Below, one piece after another: positions 35,179 to 43,247 of a stretch of 64,000 bases of DNA. Below the pieces are notes generated by a model. That model saw only the letters and a list, made by a program, of their open reading frames with translations. It had not been told where the DNA came from and ran no database searches. Both the position numbers and the translations under genes were made by a program. Source of the DNA: Bovifimicola ammoniilytica (lineage in GTDB: Bacteria; Bacillota; Clostridia; Lachnospirales; Lachnospiraceae); the NCBI RefSeq assembly GCF_025567085.1, contig NZ_JAOQJN010000004.1, positions 310,001-374,000 of the forward strand, read 5' to 3'. Position 1 is the stretch's first letter, and each line of letters opens with the position of its first letter.

Positions 35179-37764
35179 TTAATGTTCAATTCTTGTTATC
35201 AGACCATTATTTTCAAAATCTACTATGATATGGTCACCAGCATCTAATTTATCACTAAGAATCTCCTTAGCTACCATTGTCTCAATATTCTTCTGCAAAT
35301 ATCTCTTAAGTGGTCTCGCACCATATACAGGATCATAACCATTGTCTGCTATAAACTGTTTAGCACTGTCTGTAAGACTTATTGATAAATCTCTGTCAGC
35401 TATTCTCTTGTTAAGATTATTGATGAGAATATCTATAATTCCTGAAATATTTTCCTTAGTCAATGGCTTAAACATAATAATTTCATCAAGACGGTTAATG
35501 AATTCAGGTCTGAAATGACTCTTAAGTTCATTTTCAACCTTGGCTGCCGCTTCAGGATTAATTGTACCATCTTCATTTATACCATCAAGCAGATATGACG
35601 AACCTAAGTTAGATGTCATTATTAGGATAGTATTTTTAAAGTCAACAGTTCTGCCCTGAGAGTCAGTGATTCGGCCGTCATCTAATACCTGTAACAGGAT
35701 ATTGAATACATCAGGATGAGCTTTTTCAATTTCATCGAACAGAACAACTGAATAAGGTTTTCTTCTTACTGCTTCAGTAAGCTGGCCGCCTTCATCATAT
35801 CCTACATATCCTGGAGGAGCTCCAACTAAACGAGAGACTGAATATTTCTCCATATATTCACTCATGTCGATTCTGACCATATTAGCTTCATTATCAAAAA
35901 GATTTGCAGCAAGTGATTTGGCCAATTCTGTCTTACCTACACCTGTTGGTCCAAGGAATAGGAATGAACCGATTGGTTTAGATGGATCTTTTATTCCTGC
36001 TTTTGAACGGATAATTGCCTCTGTAACTTTTTCTACTGCATCGTCCTGACCAATTACTCTTTTATGAAGTTCATCATCTAGATGTAATGTCTTATTTCTC
36101 TCTGATTCTGTAAGTTTAGCTACAGGTATTCCTGTCCAGCGCGAAACAATCTTTGCAATCTCTTCGTCGGTAACAGCCTCATGAACAAGAGTAAGTTTCT
36201 GGTTTTTTATTTTTTCTTCTTCCTGTTCAAGACTCTTATTAAGTGCAGGTAATTCACCATATTTTAATTTTGCAACAGTTTCAAGGTCATAATTTCTTTC
36301 AGCAACCTGAATCTGGTTATTGATATCTTCGATTTTCTCTCTGATTTTAGAAAGATTATCTACACTTGATTTTTCATTTTCCCATTTTGCCATACCATTT
36401 TTGAATTCATCACGTAATTCGGCGAGTTCTTTCTGGAGTGCCTCTAGACGTTCTTTACTAAGTCTGTCATCTTCCTTCTTTAATGCAGTTTCTTCAATCT
36501 CCATCTGCATAACTTTACGTTTTAATTCATCAAGTTCTGTTGGTAATGAATCTAATTCAGTTTTAATTAATGCACAGGCTTCATCGACTAAGTCAATTGC
36601 TTTATCGGGAAGAAATCTGTCTGAAATATATCTGTCAGATAATGTGACTGCACTTACTAATGCTGAGTCAGTAATCTTAACACCATGATATACTTCATAT
36701 CTTTCTTTAAGACCTCTTAATATTGAAATAGTATCTTCAACTGATGGCTCATCAACCATAACAGGCTGGAAACGTCTTTCAAGTGCAGGATCTTTTTCAA
36801 TATATTTTCTATACTCATCAAGTGTTGTTGCACCTATACAATGAAGTTCACCTCTGGCAAGCATTGGTTTTAACATATTGCCTGCATCCATAGCACCATC
36901 TGATTTACCAGCACCAACAATTGTATGCAGTTCATCAATAAACAGGATAATCTGTCCCTCGCTGTTCTTAACTTCATTTAATACAGCTTTAAGTCTTTCT
37001 TCAAATTCACCTCTGTATTTCGCACCTGCAACTAATGCACCCATATCAAGAGCAAATACTTTCTTATCCTTTAAGCCCTGAGGTACATCGCCTCTGACAA
37101 TTCTTTGTGCAAGTCCCTCTACTGCTGCTGTTTTACCGACACCTGGTTCACCGATAAGTACAGGGTTATTTTTAGTCTTTCTTGATAAAATTCTAATAAC
37201 ATTTCGAATTTCATTATCTCTACCGATAACAGGATCTAATTTCTGCTCTCTTGCACGCTCTACTAAATCAGTAGCATATTTACTAAGAGTATCATAAGTA
37301 GCTTCCGGGTTATCAGAAGTAACTCTCTGATTACCTCTTACAGTAGCTAAAGCCTGAAGAAATCGTTCTTTATTAATTCCAAATTCCTTAAAAATTTCTT
37401 TAATTCCTTTATTCTGATATCTTATAAGGCTTAAGAACAAATGTTCAACGGAAATGTATTCATCTCCCATTGCCTTAGCATCATCTTCAGCACTTATTAA
37501 TACCTTATTTAAATCATTACTGATTCGTAAATCTCCACCTTGAACTTTAACTTTTTTCTCAAGAGCTTCCTTAACTCGATTAACAAAGTAATCTTTATTT
37601 ATATCCATTTTTTCAATCAATTTAAGAATAAGGCTGTCTTCAGATATTAACAGACTATAAAGTAAATGTTCCTGGTCGATTTCCTGATTACCGAATTCAT
37701 ATGCAATTTTCTCACAGCCTTGTACTGCTTCGATTGATTTCTGAGTAAATTTACTAATGTTCAT
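35179..37764 (-). CDS. clpB: ClpB, disaggregating chaperone
   Basis: An 861-residue Hsp100 ATPase: N-domain (1-145), AAA1 with GEPGVGKT and ILFIDELHTIVGAG, the coiled-coil middle domain (~405-525, Lys/Glu/Leu-rich) that is specific to ClpB, and AAA2 with GPTGVGKT, VLFDEIEKAHPDVFN and TSNLGS. It resolves aggregates with DnaK. GGGAGAT is before the ATG. I found no CIRCE or clear CtsR box upstream, in contrast with htpG. Confidence 0.97.
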   Translation of the reverse strand: MNISKFTQKSIEAVQGCEKIAYEFGNQEIDQEHLLYSLLISEDSLILKLIEKMDINKDYFVNRVKEALEKKVKVQGGDLRISNDLNKVLISAEDDAKAMGDEYISVEHLFLSLIRYQNKGIKEIFKEFGINKERFLQALATVRGNQRVTSDNPEATYDTLSKYATDLVERAREQKLDPVIGRDNEIRNVIRILSRKTKNNPVLIGEPGVGKTAAVEGLAQRIVRGDVPQGLKDKKVFALDMGALVAGAKYRGEFEERLKAVLNEVKNSEGQIILFIDELHTIVGAGKSDGAMDAGNMLKPMLARGELHCIGATTLDEYRKYIEKDPALERRFQPVMVDEPSVEDTISILRGLKERYEVYHGVKITDSALVSAVTLSDRYISDRFLPDKAIDLVDEACALIKTELDSLPTELDELKRKVMQMEIEETALKKEDDRLSKERLEALQKELAELRDEFKNGMAKWENEKSSVDNLSKIREKIEDINNQIQVAERNYDLETVAKLKYGELPALNKSLEQEEEKIKNQKLTLVHEAVTDEEIAKIVSRWTGIPVAKLTESERNKTLHLDDELHKRVIGQDDAVEKVTEAIIRSKAGIKDPSKPIGSFLFLGPTGVGKTELAKSLAANLFDNEANMVRIDMSEYMEKYSVSRLVGAPPGYVGYDEGGQLTEAVRRKPYSVVLFDEIEKAHPDVFNILLQVLDDGRITDSQGRTVDFKNTILIMTSNLGSSYLLDGINEDGTINPEAAAKVENELKSHFRPEFINRLDEIIMFKPLTKENISGIIDILINNLNKRIADRDLSISLTDSAKQFIADNGYDPVYGARPLKRYLQKNIETMVAKEILSDKLDAGDHIIVDFENNGLITRIEH

Positions 37765-38297
37765 AAGATTATCTCCCTTCTATAATGAATTTATCAGGTA
37801 TCAAAAAATATTACATTTTGTAAGAACCTGACAGAACATAACAGATTCTTGATTCAAAACAAATCTAATTGATAAGATTCATCTCTGCCCTGTTGTTCTA
37901 TTACATATATAACACCAACTTCATAAAAATGCAAGAACTTTTTTTGAAAAATTTTATAAATGGAAAAAATAGTTTATCTTTCGCTATATTCTATGCCATT
38001 TTTACAACATTTTATCAGATAAAATATAAGAATAAAGAATGTCGCTTGCGACATTCTCCGCCTGCGGCGGGTTGCTATAGCAACATTTTCTGTTCCGACG
38101 CAGTGCAATCCTCGCGGAGCGTTTTTTACTTACCAGAACAATTTCAACGAAATTTCCTGGTAAGTAAAAAAGGATACTAAAACCTATAAACAGAATTTTA
38201 ATATCCTTTAATGATAAGCAAATGTTTCTACTTGTATTATTTACTTGTTATTAACTCAAACTTTGCACATACATAATAACTTTTTAAATGTTTTATA
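37765..38297. other. 533-base gene-free region between clpB and the AICAR transformylase gene
   Basis: It holds the clpB leader (37765 to about 37870), AT-rich sequence without convincing ORFs, and the palindrome cluster at 38037-38171 described separately. The local GC content of that cluster is far above the surroundings. Confidence 0.6.
38037..38171. repeat. GC-rich palindrome cluster with bidirectional terminator
   Basis: Four hairpins in 135 bases. GAATGTCGC (38037-38045) pairs with GCGACATTC (38048-38056); CCGCC with GGCGG (38058-38070); GTTGCTA with TAGCAAC (38071-38084); and TTTTTTACTTACCAG (38122-38136) with CTGGTAAGTAAAAAA (38157-38171), which itself encloses AATTTC/GAAATT. The last is a classical bidirectional terminator that would end the purine gene pair on the minus strand. 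The first three are GC-rich in an AT-rich genome. Confidence 0.75.
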
Positions 38298-39476
38298 TTA
38301 GTGATGGAATAATCTAAGTCCTGTGAAGCACATTGCCATATTATATTTATTGCATGTATCAATTACATTATCATCACGAATTGAACCACCAGGTTGAGCT
38401 ACATATTTAACACCACTCTTATGTGCTCTTTCAATATTATCTCCAAATGGGAAGAATGCATCAGAACCAAGTGCTACGTCCTGCATTTTATCAAGCCATG
38501 CTCTTTTCTCTTCTCTTGTAAATACTTCAGGTTTAGTTTTGAAGATTTTCTCCCATTCGCCATCAGCGAGTACATCCATATAATCTTCACCGATGTATAA
38601 ATCGATTGCATTATCTCTGTCAGCACGCCTTATACCGTCGATAAAAGGTAATTCAAGAACCTTTGGAGACTGACGTAAGAACCAGTTATCAGCCTTAGAG
38701 CCTGCAAGTCTCGTACAATGTATTCTTGATTGCTGACCAGCACCAATTCCTATAGCCTGTCCACCTTTTGCATAGCATACTGAATTAGACTGTGTATATT
38801 TTAATGTAATTAATGAGATAATTAAATCAATTTTAGCTGATTCAGGAATCTCTTTATTATCTGTAACGATATTTCCAAGAAAATCATCATCTATTACAAG
38901 TTCGTTTCTTCCCTGCTCAAATATAACACCGAATACTTCTTTGTGTTCGATTGGATTTGGTTTGTATTCAGGATCGATTTTAATTACGTTATAATTACCT
39001 TTTTTCTTTTCCTTTAGAATTTCTAAAGCTTCAGGTTCATATCCTGGAGCAATAACACCATCTGAAACTTCTCTCTTTATAAGTAATGCTGTTGCAACAT
39101 CACATACATCTGAAAGTGCGATGAAATCACCAAATGATGACATTCTGTCAGCACCTCTTGCTCTTGCGTATGCATTTGCAAGTGGAGTGAATTCAACATC
39201 AAGATCATCCACCCAGTAGATTTTTCTTTCAACTTCACTTAAAGGAAGTCCTATTGCTGCACCTGCTGGAGAAACATGCTTAAATGATGTAGCTGCTGCT
39301 ATTCCTGTAGCTTTCTTAAGTTCACTTACTAACTGCCAGCCATTAAATGCGTCAAGAAAATTAATATAACCAGGTTTGCCACTTAAAACTTCGATAGGAA
39401 GTTCGCCTTCGTTCATATATATTCTTGATGGTTTCTGGTTTGGGTTACAACCATATTTTAATTCGAGTTCTTTCAT
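38298..39476 (-). CDS. Stand-alone AICAR formyltransferase (PurH transformylase domain)
   Basis: A 392-residue protein matching only the C-terminal transformylase half of PurH: LKYGCNPNQKPSRIY, ATSFKHVSPAGAAIG (the Lys-His pair of the active site) and GIGAGQQSRIHCTRLAG, ending DAFFPFGDNIERAHKSGVKYV, GGSIRDDNVID and GLRLFHH. It formylates AICAR with 10-formyl-tetrahydrofolate. The usual N-terminal IMP cyclohydrolase (MGS-like) domain is missing and seems replaced by the separate PurO-type gene 23 bases upstream. AGAAAGG precedes the ATG. Confidence 0.9.
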   Translation of the reverse strand: MKELELKYGCNPNQKPSRIYMNEGELPIEVLSGKPGYINFLDAFNGWQLVSELKKATGIAAATSFKHVSPAGAAIGLPLSEVERKIYWVDDLDVEFTPLANAYARARGADRMSSFGDFIALSDVCDVATALLIKREVSDGVIAPGYEPEALEILKEKKKGNYNVIKIDPEYKPNPIEHKEVFGVIFEQGRNELVIDDDFLGNIVTDNKEIPESAKIDLIISLITLKYTQSNSVCYAKGGQAIGIGAGQQSRIHCTRLAGSKADNWFLRQSPKVLELPFIDGIRRADRDNAIDLYIGEDYMDVLADGEWEKIFKTKPEVFTREEKRAWLDKMQDVALGSDAFFPFGDNIERAHKSGVKYVAQPGGSIRDDNVIDTCNKYNMAMCFTGLRLFHH

Positions 39477-39499
39477 TTTTTAAACCATACCTTTCTTCT

Positions 39500-40213
39500 T
39501 TATTTGTTCTTATTTATAATAACACTTTCGTATTTACCTGTTTCAATATCTATATATCTAACAAATAAAGATACTTTATTATCTTCATTTAAAGATGTCC
39601 ATAAATCATTTGCAAATTCATTCATATCATCCTTAATTGCAACTAATTTTGGTTCGCCTTCGAAACTTGGTAATGGATTACCATCGCATTTATATGTGTG
39701 AATGAAATGTCCCTCACCTGATACAGGATTAGTATAAGCAAATGTATATCTGTTACATGCATCAGGATTACCATTGTTGCTCTTAAGAATTGACATTGCA
39801 TAATTATATTCACCATTTTCAACGTGCATAATACCTGAAATTCTTGGTGTATAGTTTGGAGCATCAGGCTCAAATTCTCTTGTTCTAAGTGACTGCTCGA
39901 ATGTCTGCTGTTTATCCATTAATTCATAGATTGTGTCAGTCTGGTCACCATTTGTTACAATTGTCTTATTTCCTAATACTCTTACAGGTGCATAGATAAT
40001 TAAGCTTGGATCACTTAATTTAGATGGATCAAATGCCTGTGTTCTGATACCCTCTCCATCTTCTACAAAAACTCTGTTTCGGCTGTTTTCACTTCGTCCC
40101 ATAATAAAGTATGCTGTTACTGCATATTTTCCATTAGGACTTTTTCCGATAATGATACCTCTTCCAGGATATGAGTTTTCTTTAAGTTCTTTTTCAATTG
40201 AGATTGACTCCAT
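39500..40213 (-). CDS. purO: PurO-type IMP cyclohydrolase
   Basis: A 237-residue protein of the archaeal-type IMP cyclohydrolase family: YPGRGIIIGKSPNGKYAVTAYFIMGRSENSRNRVF near residues 14-48 is the typical start, with NGDQTDTIY and FEPDAPNYTPRISG later. It would close the ring of FAICAR to IMP, completing the step that PurH normally does with one bifunctional chain. Operon-partner of the transformylase; AAGGAGG precedes the ATG. Its function follows from the family and context. Confidence 0.85.
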   Translation of the reverse strand: MESISIEKELKENSYPGRGIIIGKSPNGKYAVTAYFIMGRSENSRNRVFVEDGEGIRTQAFDPSKLSDPSLIIYAPVRVLGNKTIVTNGDQTDTIYELMDKQQTFEQSLRTREFEPDAPNYTPRISGIMHVENGEYNYAMSILKSNNGNPDACNRYTFAYTNPVSGEGHFIHTYKCDGNPLPSFEGEPKLVAIKDDMNEFANDLWTSLNEDNKVSLFVRYIDIETGKYESVIINKNK

Positions 40214-40304
40214 TCTGATAATCCTCCTTGCAAATGTTTTGTCTGATAATAGAATTCCTTTGAAATGCTATTTTGATACCATAATCACACATAATAATCT
40301 AAAA

Positions 40305-40333
40305 ATTATATCCAAATATGTATATAATAACAA
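40305..40333 (-). promoter_or_regulatory. Promoter for the purO pair
   Basis: On the minus strand, TTGTTA (40328-40333) and TATAAT (40305-40310) are 17 bases apart. The -35 lies in the T-run of an upstream terminator (40332-40364). I see no PurR box or purine riboswitch in the ~90-base leader. Confidence 0.6.
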
Positions 40334-40364
40334 AAAAGCCTGAACAATTATAAAAATTGCCCAG
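40332..40364 (-). terminator. Terminator upstream of the purO promoter
   Basis: On the minus strand CTGGGCAATT (40355-40364) pairs with AATTGTTCAG (40340-40349), with two G-U pairs, then GCTTTTTTG. It ends transcripts arriving from fliB and the palindromic element. Confidence 0.7.
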
Positions 40365-40503
40365 ACGGTCGACCAAAATAGCCAGATACATTTCCTGTAG
40401 TTAATTCTACCTGCAATAAATATGCATTTCCGTCAGTCATGTATCTATAACTAATCCTACACGATAGGTGAAATATTTTCAAGTACTTTTTTAATAAATT
40501 ACT
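40348..40503 (-). pseudogene. Possible coding remnant beside the palindromic element
   Basis: Between the 40504 boundary of the large palindrome and a terminator, one minus-strand frame reads ISYRYMTDGNAYLLQVELTT and continues NVSGYFGRPSGQFL to a stop overlapping the terminator. The composition resembles real protein and the upstream part of the frame runs into the palindrome. It could be a gene tail cut by insertion, or a tiny gene starting at MTDGNAY. I do not recognise the family. Confidence 0.25.
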
Positions 40504-41012
40504 CAGACTTCGCTCTTTCATATGTAGATTAATTAATCTGTTATAGTGAATTTGACATATATAAATATCGAAACACCTTGTAAGAATTGCGTAAATTTGT
40601 AAGATATCTTTTTTCGGCTCCAATTTTGTGTACATTCAACAGACATACACTTAAGCCGAGATGTCAGTCTATGACACACACTTTCATAATTCCTTTATCT
40701 AGTGCAAGTAAATGCCGTCATCTGCAAAGCCTGTTACGGTGCAGTTAATCAAACGCGCTTCGCTTGAACGGTGATTTACTGCACCGACCTTTTGCATCTG
40801 ACGGCATATAACTTGCACACGATACGTCATAAATCAAGTGTGTGGCATAGACGGACACATCGGTTTAAGTGTATGGCATTGAATGAACTCAAATAATCAA
40901 AAGAGCCGAAAAATATATCTACAAATTAGCAATTCTTACAAAAGTTTTGATATTTATATATGCAAATTTACTTAACACAGATAATTTAAGTTTTATGAAA
41001 GAGCGAAGTCTG
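40504..41012. repeat. Giant nested palindrome, copy 1 (509 bases)
   Basis: The outer arms 40504-40522 and 40994-41012 are perfectly complementary (19 of 19; CAGACTTCGCTCTTTCATA). Inside, nearly the whole element folds back on itself: 40549-40625 against about 40905-40980, CACTTAAGCCGAGATGTC against GGACACATCGGTTTAAGTG, GTGCAAGT (40702-40709) against ACTTGCAC (40811-40818), and GGTGCAGT (40738-40745) against ACTGCACC (40778-40785), leaving a tip around CGCGCTTCGCTTGAACG. The core 40549-40980 is repeated at 62081-62513. It lies six bases past the fliB stop and fills most of an 805-base gene-free stretch. Confidence 0.88.
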
Positions 41013-41018
41013 GATAAT

Positions 41019-42281
41019 TTATATATCCTGCGTACTTATAAGCAGCATATTGTATAGGTTATACCATACTTTACTGTGGATATTTTCTTCAAATTTATTG
41101 AGGTTATTATCTGAATGTTCAATTTCCCTTGAATAGTTGTATACTAATTTAATCTGCTCGTTTTTTGTGAAACTTCTGCCATTTTGAAACCATTTTGTAA
41201 AGCCAAGTATTTTAATCATTAGCAGATTAGCGGCTGAGAATCTAACCATATCGTAGGCTCTGTTAGAATACACAGCTCCAAGATAATAGGTTGACAGAAA
41301 ATATATAATTAATTGTTCGTATTCGTATTCCCTGTCTTTCATATATTCTGAAAATTGTTTATATTCATCATAGATATTGTCAATTGAATTAATTGTTATA
41401 AGTGCCTTATCAAGAGTATCCTGCCACGATTGTTTCAAATGCTCCATTTCGGATAAATCCTCAATATAATTAATGTATAGAGTTTTTATTATTTCATCTA
41501 AGCAGCATACTTTTTCTGATTTAAAATTTATTATAGCTATTTTCCTGTTCTTAGAGTGATTTATACAATTATTATTATAATCCACATATTTATCTAATGA
41601 TTGGTTTTTATATTTATCTATATAAGTAAGTTTATAATTTATAAACTTCTTAGCTATTTTATTAATAAATTCTTCATTGCTAAATTTATCAATTAATTCA
41701 TCCCATTCATATAATCCATGATTGTTAAGGTCATGACTCATTGCCAGGATGTATGATAATCTCATGGAAAACGATAGATTTCTGTTTTGTAGTATCTTAT
41801 AAAAGAGTTCTCTTGTCTCCTGAAACTTTGTAAATAGAATATAGTCAAAGTACTCGTATTCTTCTTTCTTACTCGTTTGAATATGGCTTTTGAAGAATAC
41901 TTTATCTTTTTTATTAAGCAGAATTCTTGCAACTTCAGGACAGGATACGGATAATGTAACCTCTCTGATATTTTCAAATTCTTCATAATGTCTTGGATAT
42001 CTTCTACAGGTCTTGCAAAGCATATTCTTACCTGCCTCTATATATAAATCGCATAAATTATCTTCATTTAAGAATACACATGCTTTTTTATAGCTTCTGA
42101 TTTCTTTATTCTCATAATCAATTGAGTTTTGAAGTCTGGCAGAAAAATCCCCCTTGAAATTTTTATATTTTCTAAGAGATTTATCATCAGGCACAATTAT
42201 CCATTGTGCACAACATGTAGCCTCGCATTTATCCGCTATACAATTAAATTCTTTATAATAATCCGGGTATATATATTCCAT
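41019..42281 (-). CDS. fliB: FliB-like flagellin lysine-N-methylase
   Basis: A 420-residue protein with the Cys-rich signature of the FliB family: residues 14-24 (CIADKCEATCC) and then CVFLNEDNLCDLYIEAGKNM followed by LCKTCRRYPRHYE, which bind an Fe-S cluster; a further Cys lies in SVSCPEVARILL. FliB methylates lysines of flagellin in Salmonella. No flagellar genes are near here, so it may be an orphan or act on other proteins. AGGAAG is before the ATG. Its 3' end abuts the giant palindrome. Confidence 0.82.
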   Translation of the reverse strand: MEYIYPDYYKEFNCIADKCEATCCAQWIIVPDDKSLRKYKNFKGDFSARLQNSIDYENKEIRSYKKACVFLNEDNLCDLYIEAGKNMLCKTCRRYPRHYEEFENIREVTLSVSCPEVARILLNKKDKVFFKSHIQTSKKEEYEYFDYILFTKFQETRELFYKILQNRNLSFSMRLSYILAMSHDLNNHGLYEWDELIDKFSNEEFINKIAKKFINYKLTYIDKYKNQSLDKYVDYNNNCINHSKNRKIAIINFKSEKVCCLDEIIKTLYINYIEDLSEMEHLKQSWQDTLDKALITINSIDNIYDEYKQFSEYMKDREYEYEQLIIYFLSTYYLGAVYSNRAYDMVRFSAANLLMIKILGFTKWFQNGRSFTKNEQIKLVYNYSREIEHSDNNLNKFEENIHSKVWYNLYNMLLISTQDI

Positions 42282-42676
42282 TTAATTCATCTTCCTAATT
42301 TCTGCTTCTTATAATTTTTTGGCTTATTGTCTTATATGATTAAAGTGTATAAAATATTTATAGTCTTTACAGGGACTAACCCTGCCGTCTTGATAACTCA
42401 GGTTCCAATATCTTCTTAATATTTAATATAACAAAAATAAAAAACTGTTTAAATTATATAAAATCAGGCTTGTTTTTTCAAGTATACCTTTTGAATTTTA
42501 AAGATTTTTGAAGAAATTGTGGTATGAATTTTTTGAATGAATTTATGATGATTGGTAGGAGTAAATCACTAAACATTTATAATTCTATGATTTATAATTC
42601 TACGATTAGTTTTATAGTTACATTTGTTAAATATCGTGATATACTATCATTATCAAATACGATTTGGGAGAAACAT
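42282..42676. other. 395-base gene-free region, fliB to DUF5721 gene
   Basis: AT-rich divergent spacer. It contains a two-fold 15-base near-repeat (ATTTATAATTCTATG then ATTTATAATTCTACG, near 42575-42605) and a promoter for the plus-strand gene (42618-42645). Longer in-frame starts in this region (ATG 42524) look spurious because they precede the promoter. Confidence 0.55.
42618..42645 (+). promoter_or_regulatory. Promoter for the DUF5721-type gene
   Basis: TTACAT (42618-42623) and TATACT (42640-42645), 16 bases apart, 32 bases ahead of ATG 42677. Confidence 0.5.
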
Positions 42677-43156
42677 ATGATTGCAGAAAATATAAATGAT
42701 GTTAAAAATTTTATGTCCACATTACTTATTAAAGATTCTTTTGATAAATTTCTTGTTACAGATGTAACAATTGTCACATATAATACATTTCATATTGACG
42801 GGCATATTAATAAAGATTTCTATACTAATGAAGAATTTGAAGATATTAATTCACCTCTTCTATCAAGCTGGGCGAAACTCAAACCATTTTGCTTCGACAT
42901 TATAAAAGGTAAGAAAACACCTCTTTATTTTAAGATTATTTTCAGCCTGCCGGAAATGATGATAGAAAAGCTTTTACATGATAATGATATTTTGTTAACT
43001 AAAGAAAATATTGCTAACTTATTTCTGAATATTAAGTATGATAAGGGTGTTTTATCATATACAACGGGCACTTCACTTAATATATTTACTATTGATAAAT
43101 CGCTTGAGAAAGCATTTGACTTGTATATTTCTAAATTTATTAGCACTCTAAGTTAA
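42677..43156 (+). CDS. DUF5721-type conserved protein of unknown function
   Basis: A 159-residue protein resembling a family I recall from Lachnospiraceae as DUF5721: INDVKNFMSTLLIKDSFDKFLV, NTFHIDGHINKDFY, KPFCFDIIKGKKTPLYFKII and a final KGVLSYTTGTSLNIFTIDKSLE. Function unknown; mostly soluble alpha/beta. I chose ATG 42677, preceded by TTGGGAG. Its last codons (Ser-Thr-Leu-Ser-stop) lie inside the CIRCE inverted repeat that precedes htpG. Confidence 0.75.
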   Translation: MIAENINDVKNFMSTLLIKDSFDKFLVTDVTIVTYNTFHIDGHINKDFYTNEEFEDINSPLLSSWAKLKPFCFDIIKGKKTPLYFKIIFSLPEMMIEKLLHDNDILLTKENIANLFLNIKYDKGVLSYTTGTSLNIFTIDKSLEKAFDLYISKFISTLS

Positions 43157-43166
43157 TGAGTGCTAA
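43140..43166 (+). promoter_or_regulatory. CIRCE element (HrcA operator)
   Basis: TTAGCACTC (43140-43148), nine bases, GAGTGCTAA (43158-43166): an exact match to the CIRCE consensus. The DUF5721-type stop codon lies in its loop, and it is followed by TTTTTT, so the same DNA can also form a terminator for that gene. The htpG -35 begins eight bases further on. Confidence 0.93.
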
Positions 43167-43173
43167 TTTTTTC

Positions 43174-43202
43174 TTGACATTTGATTATTACAGTATTAGA
43201 AT
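43174..43202 (+). promoter_or_regulatory. htpG promoter
   Basis: A perfect TTGACA (43174-43179) and TAGAAT (43197-43202) with 17-base spacing. CIRCE is upstream of the -35 rather than at the transcription start. Confidence 0.75.
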
Positions 43203-43247
43203 TAGGTTTAATTAATAAATACTTATGGATACAGGAGGTAATTTAAA

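Noticed and set aside
37869..38180. 103-residue plus-strand ORF
   Set aside because: Runs through the palindrome cluster and AT-rich DNA, with no family resemblance or ribosome site.
40504..41012. Retron or CRISPR-like interpretation of the giant palindrome
   Set aside because: No reverse transcriptase, Cas gene or regularly spaced direct repeats are present; the structure is one nested inverted repeat.
42524..42676. N-terminal extension of the DUF5721-type protein
   Set aside because: The ATG at 42524 precedes the likely promoter, and the extra 51 residues are Asn/Ile/Ser-rich; TTGGGAG points to ATG 42677.
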